Shown: piece by piece, positions 1 to 10,930 of the stretch
How positions within the stretch are numbered: the stretch's first letter is position 1
Layout of the letters: the number at the start of each line of letters is the position of its first letter
Assembly: GCF_963966145.1 (NCBI RefSeq)
Contig: NC_091047.1
Span: 11,532,001 to 11,596,000, forward strand
Direction of reading: 5' to 3'
DNA from: Tenebrio molitor
Taxonomy: Eukaryota > Arthropoda > Insecta > Coleoptera > Tenebrionidae
Length of the DNA: 64,000 nt
Notes under the pieces: model-generated
Database searches by the model: none
Told to the model about the DNA's origin: nothing
Seen by the model: only the letters and a program-made list of their open reading frames with translations
Made by a program: the position numbers and the translations under genes

Positions 1-140
1 TCTGGAAAAACTACCATAACCATTGTGCTTTCGTTACTTCTTTGTTTGTATAACTTGTCCAAAGATTGTTGATTTGATGTAAAAACGAAATGTTACATAA
101 CGTCAACAGTCTTAATTATTTTAATAAGTAATTACATATA

Positions 141-356
141 CAGGTGTCCCAAAAAAAAAAAGACGAGTCCATAGCTCCCTTATTTATCGGAAGATTTTAT
201 TTATCCATACCCCAAATTAAGTACATAGATGTGAATAGGCTACAAAATGGCCTACTAAATTCGCGTAAATCCCCAAGGGCTTCAGGGTTAAACTGTCAAA
301 ATATGTATTTTTTTGAAATGCGAACTTATGGACTCGTCTTTTTTTGGGAACTCCTG
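141..356. mobile_element. TA-flanked MITE (Tc1/mariner type), CAGGTGTCCC ends
   Basis: A 216-bp element opens CAGGTGTCCCAAAAA...GACGAGTCC and closes GGACTCGTCTTTTT...CTCCTG. The ends are inverted repeats of about 30 bp. A TA dinucleotide flanks each side (139-140, 357-358). No transposase is present; the short open frames across it are chance. Confidence 0.8.
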
Positions 357-460
357 TAGATTTAACATACATAATAATATGTAAACCTCGTCCAGCGAGA
401 GATTGGGAGATTTTAAATTGTAATAAATTAACCCAACACTACAAAATGCAATAGAATATA

Positions 461-757
461 CAGCGTGATCAACAATGACTGAGTCTGTTGGCAATGAAAC
501 AATTGAAAATATTGGTGTTTTTCTGTTTCGTAATTGGCACTGACCGGATGTTTTAACTTGACACGATATTAAAAAATTTTTTGGTTATGTCGGGTATGTT
601 TATGGTAATACAAAAATGACCCTTTGATGGTAAACGTCAAATTCGCCTGTCAACTCTGTCGAAGCTGACAACCGGAAATGCGTTTAGATTACAGTGGTAC
701 CAAAATCATTCAAATTTTCATTGTTACCAACAGACTCAGTCATTCTTGATCACGTTG
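461..757 (+). mobile_element. 297-bp TA-flanked MITE, copy 1 (CAGCGTGATCAAC ends)
   Basis: Terminal inverted repeats of about 40 bp: CAGCGTGATCAACAATGACT at the left, and a right end whose reverse complement is CAACGTGATCAAGAATGACT. TA flanks both ends. It is homologous along its whole length, in opposite orientation, to 54164-54462. The interior holds no coding sequence. Confidence 0.88.
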
Positions 758-1076
758 TATTAATTAGAGCATAGTTTCAGGGCAAAAATGTTACTGCTTG
801 AAGGGTATATTTCAAATTTTGCGTGCACTAGCTACTCCTTTCTTTACGTTGAATTTAGTGACTTTTATGTCAACCAATCTCTCGCTAGACAAACTATATA
901 ACTGTTTACCCAATTAAATAAATTTAATAGTAGCGTATATATACCTCATCAAACGTTATTTTCATAACAATCAATAATAAGGCATTTCCTAGGTACGTTC
1001 AACCGGAGGAAATAATAATCATTAGATCAGCCGGATGAACAAAAATTAATTTTAAAAAATACGTATTTAGGTTGCG

Positions 1077-1820
1077 AATGACTTATCTGTCACTGTGATA
1101 AGTGATAACTAATAGCCAATAGGAAATGTCATGAAAAATGTGTGTTATTTGCACCACAATGATTTTTTGATTTTTGAACAGCGTTTAGATACTCTTCGTC
1201 TCTTGTTATCATCAAACACGTAAATAACTACATATTACGACTAAATTTTAATATTTAGCTAAACGCTTTTCAAAAATCAAAAAACCATTGTGGTGCAAAT
1301 AATACACATTTTTCATGACATTTCCTATTACATATTATCCATTTACTAAACTCCCGCACTGTCAAAGTGTTTGCAAGTTGCCGCACTGCCGTTCTGAGAC
1401 TAGTAATTTTTACTTTAACGTTGGCGCAAAAATTTTAAACTTCAAATTTGAAGTTAAGTTTAATAAATTCGCTTTCTTTCATTCAAAGTATTACTTACAC
1501 GAAATGACTGAACAAGAAAAAGATATGAAACATAAAAGAATACAGTTAACGACCAGAGAGGAACACGGTATTGTTAATTATTGTTTTGAAAGAAAAGAAT
1601 TAACTCCATTAACATAACCAAACTTTTCTTGTTGACGTTTTTATAACTGGATTTTGTGTACAGGCAACTGAAACTGTATGTCAGCATAGGTACACTCCAA
1701 AAAAAAGTCAAAAATTTGACACTGACAGTGCGGAAGTTTAATAAACGGATAGTACTTATCACAGTGACAGATAAGTCATTTGCACCACATTGGTTTTTTG
1801 ATTTTTGAACAGCGTTTACA
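1077..1820. mobile_element. Nested inverted-repeat composite
   Basis: Three layers are visible. A perfect 27-bp inverted repeat joins 1077-1103 to 1754-1780 (core ACTTATCTGTCACTGTGATA). Inside, 1118-1189 and 1259-1329 form 70-bp arms of a palindrome. A third pair, 1337-1368 and 1716-1750 (core AAACTCCCGCACTG), bounds an inner element. The 1781-1818 stretch is a direct third copy of part of the palindrome arm (GATTTTTGAACAGCGTTTA). The order suggests insertion of one element into another and arm duplication. Confidence 0.75.
1501..1617 (+). pseudogene. Possible short coding remnant inside nested element
   Basis: A frame from an ATG near 1504 (MTEQEKD..., 37 codons) is charged and protein-like (repeated Lys/Glu/Arg) and sits inside the inner inverted-repeat element. 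It could be the N-terminus of a lost transposase or a chance frame. I recognise no family. Confidence 0.15.
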
Positions 1821-1827
1821 TAATTAT

Positions 1828-2013
1828 ATCGGGTGCTTCACTTAAATTTATCCTCAAAGTAGGCGTCGAAGAATCGATTGTGAGTACACCACGGATTACT
1901 AAAGATCACGGATCACTGAAGATCAGCTGTTTAAATCCAACGTTCCTTTTAGCATCGACATCCTTTTAACGCTGTTTGTGTTTTTACTCTGCAAACTGAT
2001 CACAATCGACTCT
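1828..2013 (+). mobile_element. Degenerate copy of the MITE at 46978-47190
   Basis: The left half matches 46978 onward (TCGGGTG..., then ATTTATCCTCAAAGTAGGCG, ATCGATTGTGA), and the middle shares GATCAGCTGTTTAAATC and GTGTTTTTACTCTGCA. The right arm stops after CACAATCGACTC, so the copy has lost its right end. Confidence 0.75.
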
Positions 2014-2025
2014 AATCGATACTAT

Positions 2026-3500
2026 TCAGTAGCAGAATTTTTAACAAGCCTGCGTTTCATCGGGAAATACGTATCATGTGATTAAAAGAATCTGCAATTG
2101 AGACAGCCTTGTAAATGTCCGTAACTGCATTTCACAACTTTGAAATCGAAAGAAAATTACAAAAATAATAATAATCATTAAAGCAAGTGAATCTTTCTTC
2201 TCCTTCTCCATTTCGTTGAAATGGCAGTTATGAAAGGATCCTGATACTACCGGAAGTAAAACTTAATGATCCAATGTCCACAATCCTTCCTTTAGACTCT
2301 TTCGGTAGTTTTTGCTACTTATGCAAGAGGAATTACACCAACCTGCTCGTTTATCTTGCCGAAAAAAATTCTTTACAAAAAAGATGAGGCATATCCTACG
2401 TACCTCATTCACAAACCACTTAAATTTTAAGTATTAAAACTTTCTATTCCATTATTGAAGTTACTAGTAGTACAACATAAAATGGGCGTATCCGAGTTCC
2501 TCTCGGTGGTCACTTCTTTACCTGCAGAACCCTTTTTAACCGACGAATTTCTCCCGAGGTTATCCGGGATTACTGCGATAGGTAGTCGACGAGTAGTAAC
2601 CGGACTAGATTATTACGGCGGGTATTTTGCTTGAAATTGGCAATAAATACACTCATGAGAGGGAGAAACAATTTTATTTACAAGGGTAAAATGACATACG
2701 GCATTTACAAATTATACTCTATTTATGTACATGATATGAGTATACAGGTTTTTTTTAAGGCTGGCCTAGGGTTTTACATGCAAATTTTTCAACTCCCTGT
2801 TAACTTTATTTTTGGGAAAATTACAAAGCCTAGCACTGTTTTTATATTAAACAATAATATTATCTAGTCGTTATAAACTTTTGAACACATCTCCAACGTA
2901 TACGGTTATCAATTATTACATAACTTTCTGGCTTGACAAAATTTCGCACTTTTTCACTCAGTTTCCATGCTAACGCTTTTAAAGAAATAATTAAACTAAA
3001 AATTAAAAAAAAAATGATACTTTCATCACTCAACCCGATCATTCTTATCACCAGCGCTAATCCCTTACCGTTCACTACTTGCTACAAGACCTGAGAATTT
3101 CTGACCGCCGGAGGAACACCGTTGCCGCCCATAAAATTAGAATGCGCCGCCGGCATTTCTTGATGTTTATATGTACCTCTCTGCCCAGAACTAATTAATT
3201 AAAGAATTAAAGTACAAATTATTCTTATAAATTAATACGTATAAATTGAAATCGCCTAACTTTTCTAAATGAGCTGCATGTTGCATGCTGTTACTTGTTA
3301 CCATCAAAATAAATATGTACTACTAAAAAATCATACACACATCAAATATGACGGTAACCTTTTATCTACGATTCAAAATCCAATAAATTTCAGCACCCAA
3401 TTCCGTATTAAAATGTTTATTACAGACATAATGAATTCCAAATTGCACCAGCAACATCAGAATAACTTAAATCCATTTTATTCGATGAGTTAGTTTTCTT
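2026..3500. other. No gene seen
   Basis: AT-rich sequence with two CpG-rich patches (about 2480-2640 and 3095-3165). Short frames on both strands look random. Confidence 0.5.
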
Positions 3501-3649
3501 GGCTCTTGACACTATAAAGAAAAGCAGGATTTTTCCCTGCCGCCACGTGATTGTCAGCACGCCATTTCAACAATTATTTATTAAGATTACTCAAGTTCAA
3601 CTCCTGTCTGACAAAATTTTATTTTTTTATATTTGCATCAGTTGCAAGA

Positions 3650-4072
3650 GGGCAATTAACTCAAACGATATCTATAAATTTTGACACAATAAAATTCAGT
3701 CAACTTCTGGAAGAGGGAGTGCAAGAGCTTTGTAACTCAACAGAAATCGTTTTGCTGATCGGGTATTCCCAAGTGCCAACAAATTTCAAAGACTCGTTCG
3801 AAATTTAAAAAGTTTTGGGTCATTCAAGAAACCTAGAAAAACTCCTCGTAAAATAAATCCAAGATGAAAATGTGGAATTAAATGTTTTGTTTCATGTTCC
3901 AATTGTGGAAGCGCCTACCTACAGCAAATTGTTTATAGTGCTGAAGAACAAAGATAAGAAAGCTGTAACATCATTAACGATTGAAGAAAATCGAGAAGTT
4001 TTTAAGAATTTCGATATAATAGGGCTGAATGATGTGCAGAAATGGACGGGAGAGTTAATGGAATACATGTAG
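3650..4072 (+). pseudogene. Protein-like frame broken by two stops, unknown family
   Basis: One reading frame from about 3551, clearest from 3650 to the TAG at 4070-4072, is protein-like apart from two TAA stops (3806-3808 and 3863-3865). Translated pieces have normal composition, for example QLLEEGVQELCNS, VPTNFKDSF, then, after the second stop, VELNVLFHVPIVEAP and SLTIEENREVFKNFD. That is charged, with few runs of Ile/Asn/Lys of the kind AT-rich noise gives. No conserved domain is recognised. It may be a decayed transposon or host gene fragment, or an exon cluster; chance is not excluded. Confidence 0.3.
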
Positions 4073-4079
4073 TTCGATA

Positions 4080-5670
4080 CTCAATTTATCGTTTTTTTTT
4101 TAAGTAAAATATTGTTTCTGCATTTCGTAATATCATTTGTTTCCTCTTGTAAACAAACTCCATCCGGGGACATACTGTATATTATAAATATGTATATTAT
4201 ACGAGTATTATTTATGTATAAAATATACCTATAACAGAGAAGTTGGCAGTAGTTTAAAAGGTAATCCAATAATAGCACTACCTATATTCCAGGAAACGGT
4301 ACTTCAGAATATTTCCTCTCTTAGTATTTTATGTTTCGATTAAAATTTATTACCTACTACTCCATTTTCACAATAAAATGTGGTGGATTCAAAACAATCC
4401 GCTCGACGTTTATGTAGCTAATTTTGATTTAACAAAAAAGGTGGTCTCAGTAACGACAATCCAAATTTAAACTGTTTTGTGCAAACATTCGTGTTAAAAC
4501 GAAACACAAAGCGTGAATGGCAAAATAAACAGAGAAATTATTAAGCCTAAACAATTACCCACCATGCTTTTAAAATGGCGATGAATGTAAAACATTTTCC
4601 AAACACGTTTAATCATCGAACGCAAAAAACAACTGAACGCCTCGGGAAAACAAACACCACGTACGTACAATATCTAGTGGGCAGGTAGACGGTGTATTTT
4701 TTTTCAGCGGGACCCACTTTCAATAATGCGTGTATCCAATGAGAATGTTAGAATGATATTCGCCCCACCTTTAACTGCTATCTAAAATTCTATTGGTTAT
4801 GGTCGACGTTATGAAACACACGTCCAACAGATAGAAGGAAGTGATTAATTGCTGTTGCCTCAATTGCCTCAAACGCAACGCAACTTTTGTTCTTAAAGTA
4901 GGGAATAATGGCCTCTTTACACGAACATAAATGAGTTTACTTTTGCATACGTTCAACATATTGATCCGGATATTTGCACAATATGTACAGTAATGTAGGC
5001 TACGGTAATGCACTTGCGAGGACGTGGACGAAAAAATTAAATACGGGAAAAAGCAAAATATGAATGTCGTACGCATTATGCACAGAATGTATTATGCAGG
5101 TATAAAAATATCTATTTTTATGTACACGTATTTGGTGATTGGTCTAGGTTAGTTGCTTGCAGAGCCATTTTAGAAGAAATACACATTGCAACGCTATAAA
5201 TAACATACCTGGTGGTTTTGGCTTAATTGGGACAAATCGAGATGCAACTGATTATAAAGAATTATGAAAAATAATCTTAATAATCGCGTCATATACCTAT
5301 TTGTTTAACAATCGATTTTTTACATGTTTACGGCCAAATGAAATTGAGTAAATTACAAAAAAAAAGGGATTTATGTAGGTATTACATATTAAAGAAAGTA
5401 TTTTAATTGTAATGTTTTTGCGATTCTTTATACATTGATAAACGAAATTCGTCAAAAAAAATGCATTTGATCTGCCTTGGAGAACATTTACAGAATTTAA
5501 TCCTAAGGAAGCTATCATTCTAAAAATGGCTCAGAAATTTCCCCGTAGACCACGAGAAAAGTCTTAAATATAATAAATACCTACTATTACAGTCAAAATC
5601 ATTCAGAATTTAGGGATGAATGTTTTTCAACGATTTGGTGACGCCAAACTGATTAGAAATTTCCTAAAAA
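4080..5670. other. No gene seen
   Basis: AT-rich. The 101-residue minus-strand frame at 4771-5076 starts in low-complexity Phe/Ser text and shows no domain, so I treat it as chance. Confidence 0.5.
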
Positions 5671-5674
5671 AGGT

Positions 5675-5870
5675 ACTGTGCGGTTTTCACTTATAATATC
5701 CCTTGTGCATTGATTATTTCCGGAAATTTTTTCGAATGCATTTCTAAAACGTATTAATTAGCCCGAGTGGAACACGAGGGCTAATTACGTTTTGGAAATG
5801 CATGAGAATAAAATTTCGGGATATTAATCAATGCACGAGGGCATATTCGGTAAGAAAATCGCAACGACAC
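5675..5870. repeat. Long imperfect palindrome (foldback hairpin)
   Basis: Arms of about 85 bp, 5677-5764 and 5778-5869, pair across a 13-base loop. Shared blocks include CCCTTGTGCATTGATTA with its mirror TAATCAATGCACGAGGG, and CATTTCTAAAACGT with ACGTTTTGGAAATG. The apex reads GCCCGAGTGGAACACGAGGG, so CGAG words flank the loop as in the other hairpins of this window. Confidence 0.85.
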
Positions 5871-5901
5871 GGACATTATGCTTCTTAAATTATAAATTTT
5901 T

Positions 5902-6124
5902 AAATCGTACGACACTCATTAAAGACCAATAGAAAAATTAGTTCACGAGCCATAACCAAGACAACAACAAAATAAATGATTTTGATTGGCTGAAAAAATT
6001 TCCACTTATTAATCACAGTTAGGTTGGTCTACCTACAAAAAATTTCCAAGAAATTTTTTTGTTGCCATGGTTATGGCTCGTGAACTAATTTTTCTATTGG
6101 TCATTAATGAGTGTCGTACGATTT
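5902..6124. mobile_element. 223-bp MITE with 65-bp inverted ends (AAATCGTACGACACTC)
   Basis: The left end AAATCGTACGACACTCATTA...CACGAGCCATAACC is mirrored by GGTTATGGCTCGTG...GAGTGTCGTACGATTT. Arms are about 65 bp with few mismatches. No coding sequence. It lies 30 bp from the palindrome at 5675-5870, whose outer edge has a similar AAAATCGCAACGACAC. Confidence 0.85.
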
Positions 6125-6129
6125 TCGCG

Positions 6130-9100
6130 GTAAAACATAGATACGTATTCCTAATTCAAAATGAGTATACTCACTAGTAGGTATACATTGTTTATATTAC
6201 TTTTAAATAGTCACAGACACCTACGTCTGAATTTATGTTATGGCACCAATTATTTCAAAAATTATGGTTCAACAGTTTAATTTATACAAGCATAATTACA
6301 ACATACTATACTCAGTTAGTTTATTTAATTATCATAAAACTGATGATGGATTTTACAATTAAATTCAAAATTTTAATTGTTTCATTAATTAAATTTCTAT
6401 AAAAAATTTCACTAATTTACGACATCGAATTATTATTGTTATTAATAAAAGAGATATTTTACTTTCAATTATAAATAAATTACTTTTAAATAATGTGGGT
6501 TACATAAAAAGCAGCCGATTTATTGTAAATATAAAGGATCAAAAATGATGATATTTCATTGGGAGTAGATATTTTGGTTTTTTGTAGTTTACAAATAGAA
6601 AATATTTTGTCTCAAACTGCACTGTAAAGTGTGCAACATAGCTGCCTTGAGAAAGCAGATGTTTGCCGTCGGAAAAGGACCTCTCGTGACTTCTATGATT
6701 ACAATTTTTTTTTTTAATATATTTTTCTTCAGAAAAAAATACATACCGCAAAATAAGGGTACCTATCTGTCCTCCCACGCGACAGTTTAGTGTAGGCGAC
6801 GTTTATGTTAGGGATCTAGTGTTTGGTTATCTACACCTTTACGCTAGAACGCTTTTATAAATAATGTATTTCATAGCACCATAAGTTTTTTTTTTACTTC
6901 CACGTGGGTATGAAACTGTTGTATCCGTAGGTGTGTAAGTATTATGTGACGATTTTTTTTTGTCAATTTTTCATTTAACATCGTTGCCAAAAAAAAATAC
7001 AAAGTTAATGACCATGACACCGAAAATTGTTACACAATCAATAGTTAAGACTTCGGTAATAATTTCTAGATACAGTTCGGTTTAACTGCGTTGATGCGGA
7101 AAGACTAAATTTGGTGTGAACAATACCTATCTAAACATTCAATTATATTTTCGTTCATTAGTCCATGATTTATTGAACATATGTATAAAGGTTTAATGAA
7201 AATTTAATGATCACTAATTCATCAACTGTTCGCCTTTCTTTTATAATAAAAAAAAATTTCAGCCAGTTAAACTACTAATTACTCTACAGTATAGAACCTA
7301 ACCAAATTTACGTGTTAGAAATTACTGGCCTGTTGCAGCTTGAAATGCATATCAAGAACAAATACATATACAGGGTGATTCATATAGTATCATTCAAACT
7401 TTAACCGGTGGTAGATTCCGACCCCTAGACACTCGTACAAAAATGTCTGGGTTCTAACGTTAAAATTGTTGAAGATAAAGCATGTTGAAGAGTGTACAAC
7501 CAGCCTTTAAGAACCGCAGATAAATGAAACCATTTTACGTCGAAACAAGCTGCCGGGGTGATTCGAAGGAATTGTTGTCAAAATAGCAACAACTGTTTGC
7601 TTCTATTATAACATTCATCTGTTATACATTGGACGTAAAGTGGAATAAATAATAATTAATAAATTAACGATGAATGGCATTTGCTAATAGTGAAAAGACC
7701 GATATGAGAATGTTTGCCAATTTTTGATGTATGACTCAATATTTTATTGTTAAGCTTAATGAAAACTTTTAGTTGCTTCGTGGAGGGTGCATTTTGTTGC
7801 CTCGTGGAAGGTGGATTTACTCGTAGTAGGTTCCTAAAAGACTTTTCAAAATCCACTTGTTGCGTGTTGCATATCGGTACCACTTTCTAACAAGGTACGA
7901 CATTTTAGTGCTTTAGTGGACGACCGTTAAAAACAATATAAAGTGGACCGAAAATTTCAAATCGTCGTTTATTGCAAATAATGAAGGTATGATTAAAGTG
8001 AGATTATGTATCTGAACTGTCAAAGTATTCCAACTAAAAAGACGATGTAAAAGAGAGAGAAAATCATGACCACAAATAAGATTATAAAAGGATAATTTGA
8101 AAAACTCGACTACGAATAACTTTTCGATAATAATCCATACAACTTTAGCGATTCAATACCTTCAAATAAGGTTGAAATCTTGCTATCGCAAAAGGAGCAT
8201 GTGGGTAGTACCTGTATTTTACAATTTGTTGCTTCGATTGAAGAAGAGATTCGGAATCCGAAGAGAAATTAGATGATAAGCCCCAAGAACAAATTATTTA
8301 TTACGAAGTTCAGCCGTCGCGAAACACTTTCATAATTGGAAGAATGCATTTTTAGTGATGATTCAATTAATGTTTATTTTATTTAGAAATTGCTTATTTG
8401 TAATTCTGGAGATATTCACGCTTAGATGAGTGCTCTATTTAGTTTTTGTACCTACCACTGATAAGATAGCGTAACTTATGTCACTCCTGGATAAATCAGC
8501 TATACAGCAATGGAAGTTTCACTGACGTCGGTTACGGAGGGACACCAGCAAATAAAAAATATGCTTTAGACCCAAATACACTGTCAAATAAAAATATAAT
8601 ATATTGTACTCGTAGTTAACATGAATATAAGCTTTCTTAAAAAAAGTGTCATATGAAAGTTTATTAAAGAAAGTAAAGTACCTAATCTTTAAACAAAAGA
8701 GAATTGTATTATTTTTCATTTTGTGTACAATATGTTTCAAGGCATGAATCTTCGTGTTGTTGCAAGGCTACTACCAGTAGATCTAGTTGCAAATAGATCA
8801 AAAAATGACAAGATGAACATGAAGTGAAATCCAAATCCGGCCCAAATTATTATCAACGTCAACTTTAATTTTCTTATTCTTTCAATATTTTCTTACTGAC
8901 CCACCCAAACTCTTGATTCCAGCAAAATTTCGCATCAAATTGTTGCAACTGAATGTTTCACTGGGTTATAATAATTTCGTGTGTCAATGAATCGAATTCA
9001 CTTGTGGCTTGAAGCTTTGTGCAATTTCAAGTTTTTTTGGATCTACAATAGTCGCCAGCAATGTTGGCTGAAAGCCATACTTTGTTATCTGTTTCATGAC

Positions 9101-9285
9101 AAAATGAACAGCTAGCTAACGGTAATGGACACTGTCACGAACACTTGGCACTTCTTGTCCGAAAATCTTTGGGTGGCTAATTTATGTGGAAGAAATTCTC
9201 CGAGGCGTGCAACACTAACGAAAAATATTCTTCGGAGTTGATGAAGCTGTAAAACGACTTTGAACCTTCCATTCAATTTCTGTGT
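6130..9285. other. No gene seen; one single transposon end
   Basis: AT-rich. At 7371 a sequence TA-CAGGGTGATTCATATAG looks like one terminus of a Tc1/mariner-type MITE, but I found no matching opposite end, so it is a solo end or a broken copy. Short frames look random. Confidence 0.45.
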
Positions 9286-9290
9286 GCATT

Positions 9291-9420
9291 GGAAATAGTT
9301 ATTTATGGTATAAGTGGGTTATTTAAGATATTACCCACGAGAGGTATTTGTAACCTACGAGGGCTTGCCCGAGTAGGTTATTACCTCGAGTGGGTAGTAC
9401 TTAATAACCCACGTATGCCA
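9291..9420. repeat. Foldback hairpin with AATAGTTATTTATGG outer end
   Basis: The outer motif AATAGTTATTTATGG (9295-9309) precedes arms that pair: GGGTTATTTAAG...TACCCACGAGAGGTA...TAACCTACGAGGGC against GCCCGAGTAGGTTA...TACCTCGAGTGGGTA...TTAATAACCCACG. The 71-residue frame over it is a by-product of the repeat. Confidence 0.78.
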
Positions 9421-9501
9421 TACAACGTTTTATCCAATATTCCAAAATTTTTAGATAATGACATTATTGATGAAATTCTGCTCCCGATGGGTTATGGACG
9501 T

Positions 9502-9578
9502 TAATAACCCACGGTGCTAATGGCAACGTGGGTTATGTATGTTATAACCCACGGTGCAAATGGCAACGTGGGTTATAA
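9502..9578. repeat. Two tandem small hairpins, TAACCCACGGTG unit
   Basis: Two near-identical 37-base units (9502-9538 and 9542-9578), each TAACCCACGGTGC-AATGGCAACGTGGGTTA, fold on themselves. Their stem (AACCCACG / CGTGGGTT) is the same word that ends the hairpin at 9291-9420, so they look like reduplicated hairpin tips. Confidence 0.8.
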
Positions 9579-9599
9579 CAACAGACTAGTTATAGCCCA

Positions 9600-10490
9600 G
9601 TTTACTCAATTAAAACTAACTAGTAAAACACGATATTACTATTGAATGTTGGATAAATGTATTAATTTAATTTCTGACCGATCGTACTGCAGTTTTTGAC
9701 ACGTTGCATTGTCACAGACCGGCGTTTTTATCTCATAACTAATATTTATCGTTATTGTTAATACAATGTGACGTTACTGGTTTTTGTTTATGTGCCGTAA
9801 AATGTTGAAAAATACATACAGTAAAATCTAGGTTTTACAAAGTTCGTAAAATTTTTAATCAAACTGAAGGGACAATAATTATAAAACACTGGATCACATA
9901 ATGTAACTACTTAAAAACACATGACAACTAAATCAGCAGTAAATTGGTAATAATAATAGGATAATAAAAACAATAGTAAAATAACGGAAGGTAAATGTAA
10001 CGTTCAAAAAGGGGCGTAAACTAAACTGTCGGGAAAATAGTAATTCGAATACTTTGGACTTCGATCTGCAAACGTCGGACGTCTATAGTAATAAAATTTA
10101 TATAACTTTGTTTGTAATTCTTTGGAGAAGTGCCACGGATGCTGGGTCGTGATTGGAATTATGAATTGTGGCTTTATTAATACCGTTTCGTGTATAAATT
10201 AATATCACGAATTTATCCTAAATCCATACACAACGGAACATACCTACAGCTTAACAAAAAAAAATATTTTTCTTTATAAAAATGTGTACTTTTGCAAATC
10301 TGTTGAATATTGGAATAATATTTATTATTTAAAATTCAAATCTAAAAAAAAAACTGCCGGCATTAGTTATTTTCAAAATTGTTAACTCTGATCAAAAATA
10401 TTCTGCGCTTTCTACAGGTATGAAATCTACAATAAAATAGAGCTTTCAATTACGATTTGTTTTGAGTCATTTCTACATAAACAAGCATTT
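9600..10490. other. No gene seen
   Basis: AT-rich, no coding or clear repeat structure noted. Confidence 0.5.
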
Positions 10491-10671
10491 CATCTTTAAC
10501 ATGTTATTGTTATTCGGATCTACCACTGACGCGGCAGTTAATCGGCGTTTAGACTGAACTGAATCTGTCAAATTGTCCACGAGACTGAAGAACAATAAAA
10601 GAAATGTCAAATCATTTACAGGAGAGGGAAGAGAATAACTGGTTGGAGAACACCAAGCAGCCGACGTAGTA

Positions 10672-10823
10672 AATAATGCTGCGGAAATCCTTCCAGCTCC
10701 TTCCACATCCATTAGTATCAACAGGTAAATAAAGAAATAAGACACACTTTTTAGTTAATAGCCTACTTAATGAAAAAGGTAATTTAACGTACTCCCAAGC
10801 GGACGAAAAGTAACTCTTTTTCT
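10672..10823. repeat. Dispersed repeat fragments shared with 31.7 kb and 58.15 kb
   Basis: The stretch 10690-10765 (CATCCATTAGTATCAACAGG...AATAGCC) resembles 31668-31750 (CATCCATGAG...TCTTCAGGC...CATAGCC). Directly next, 10771-10823 matches the reverse complement of 58150-58203 over about 50 bp with about three mismatches (core CAAGCGGACGAAAAGTAACT). The 90-residue minus frame here is likely chance. Confidence 0.65.
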
Positions 10824-10930
10824 GTGGGTCTGTTTAGTAAGTTAATTACGAAACCGACGAAACCGGGTAAACCGAATATGTGACAGTTAAATTTAACCAA
10901 AGTATTTTATTTGCCCGTGAAAGTGCTGTA

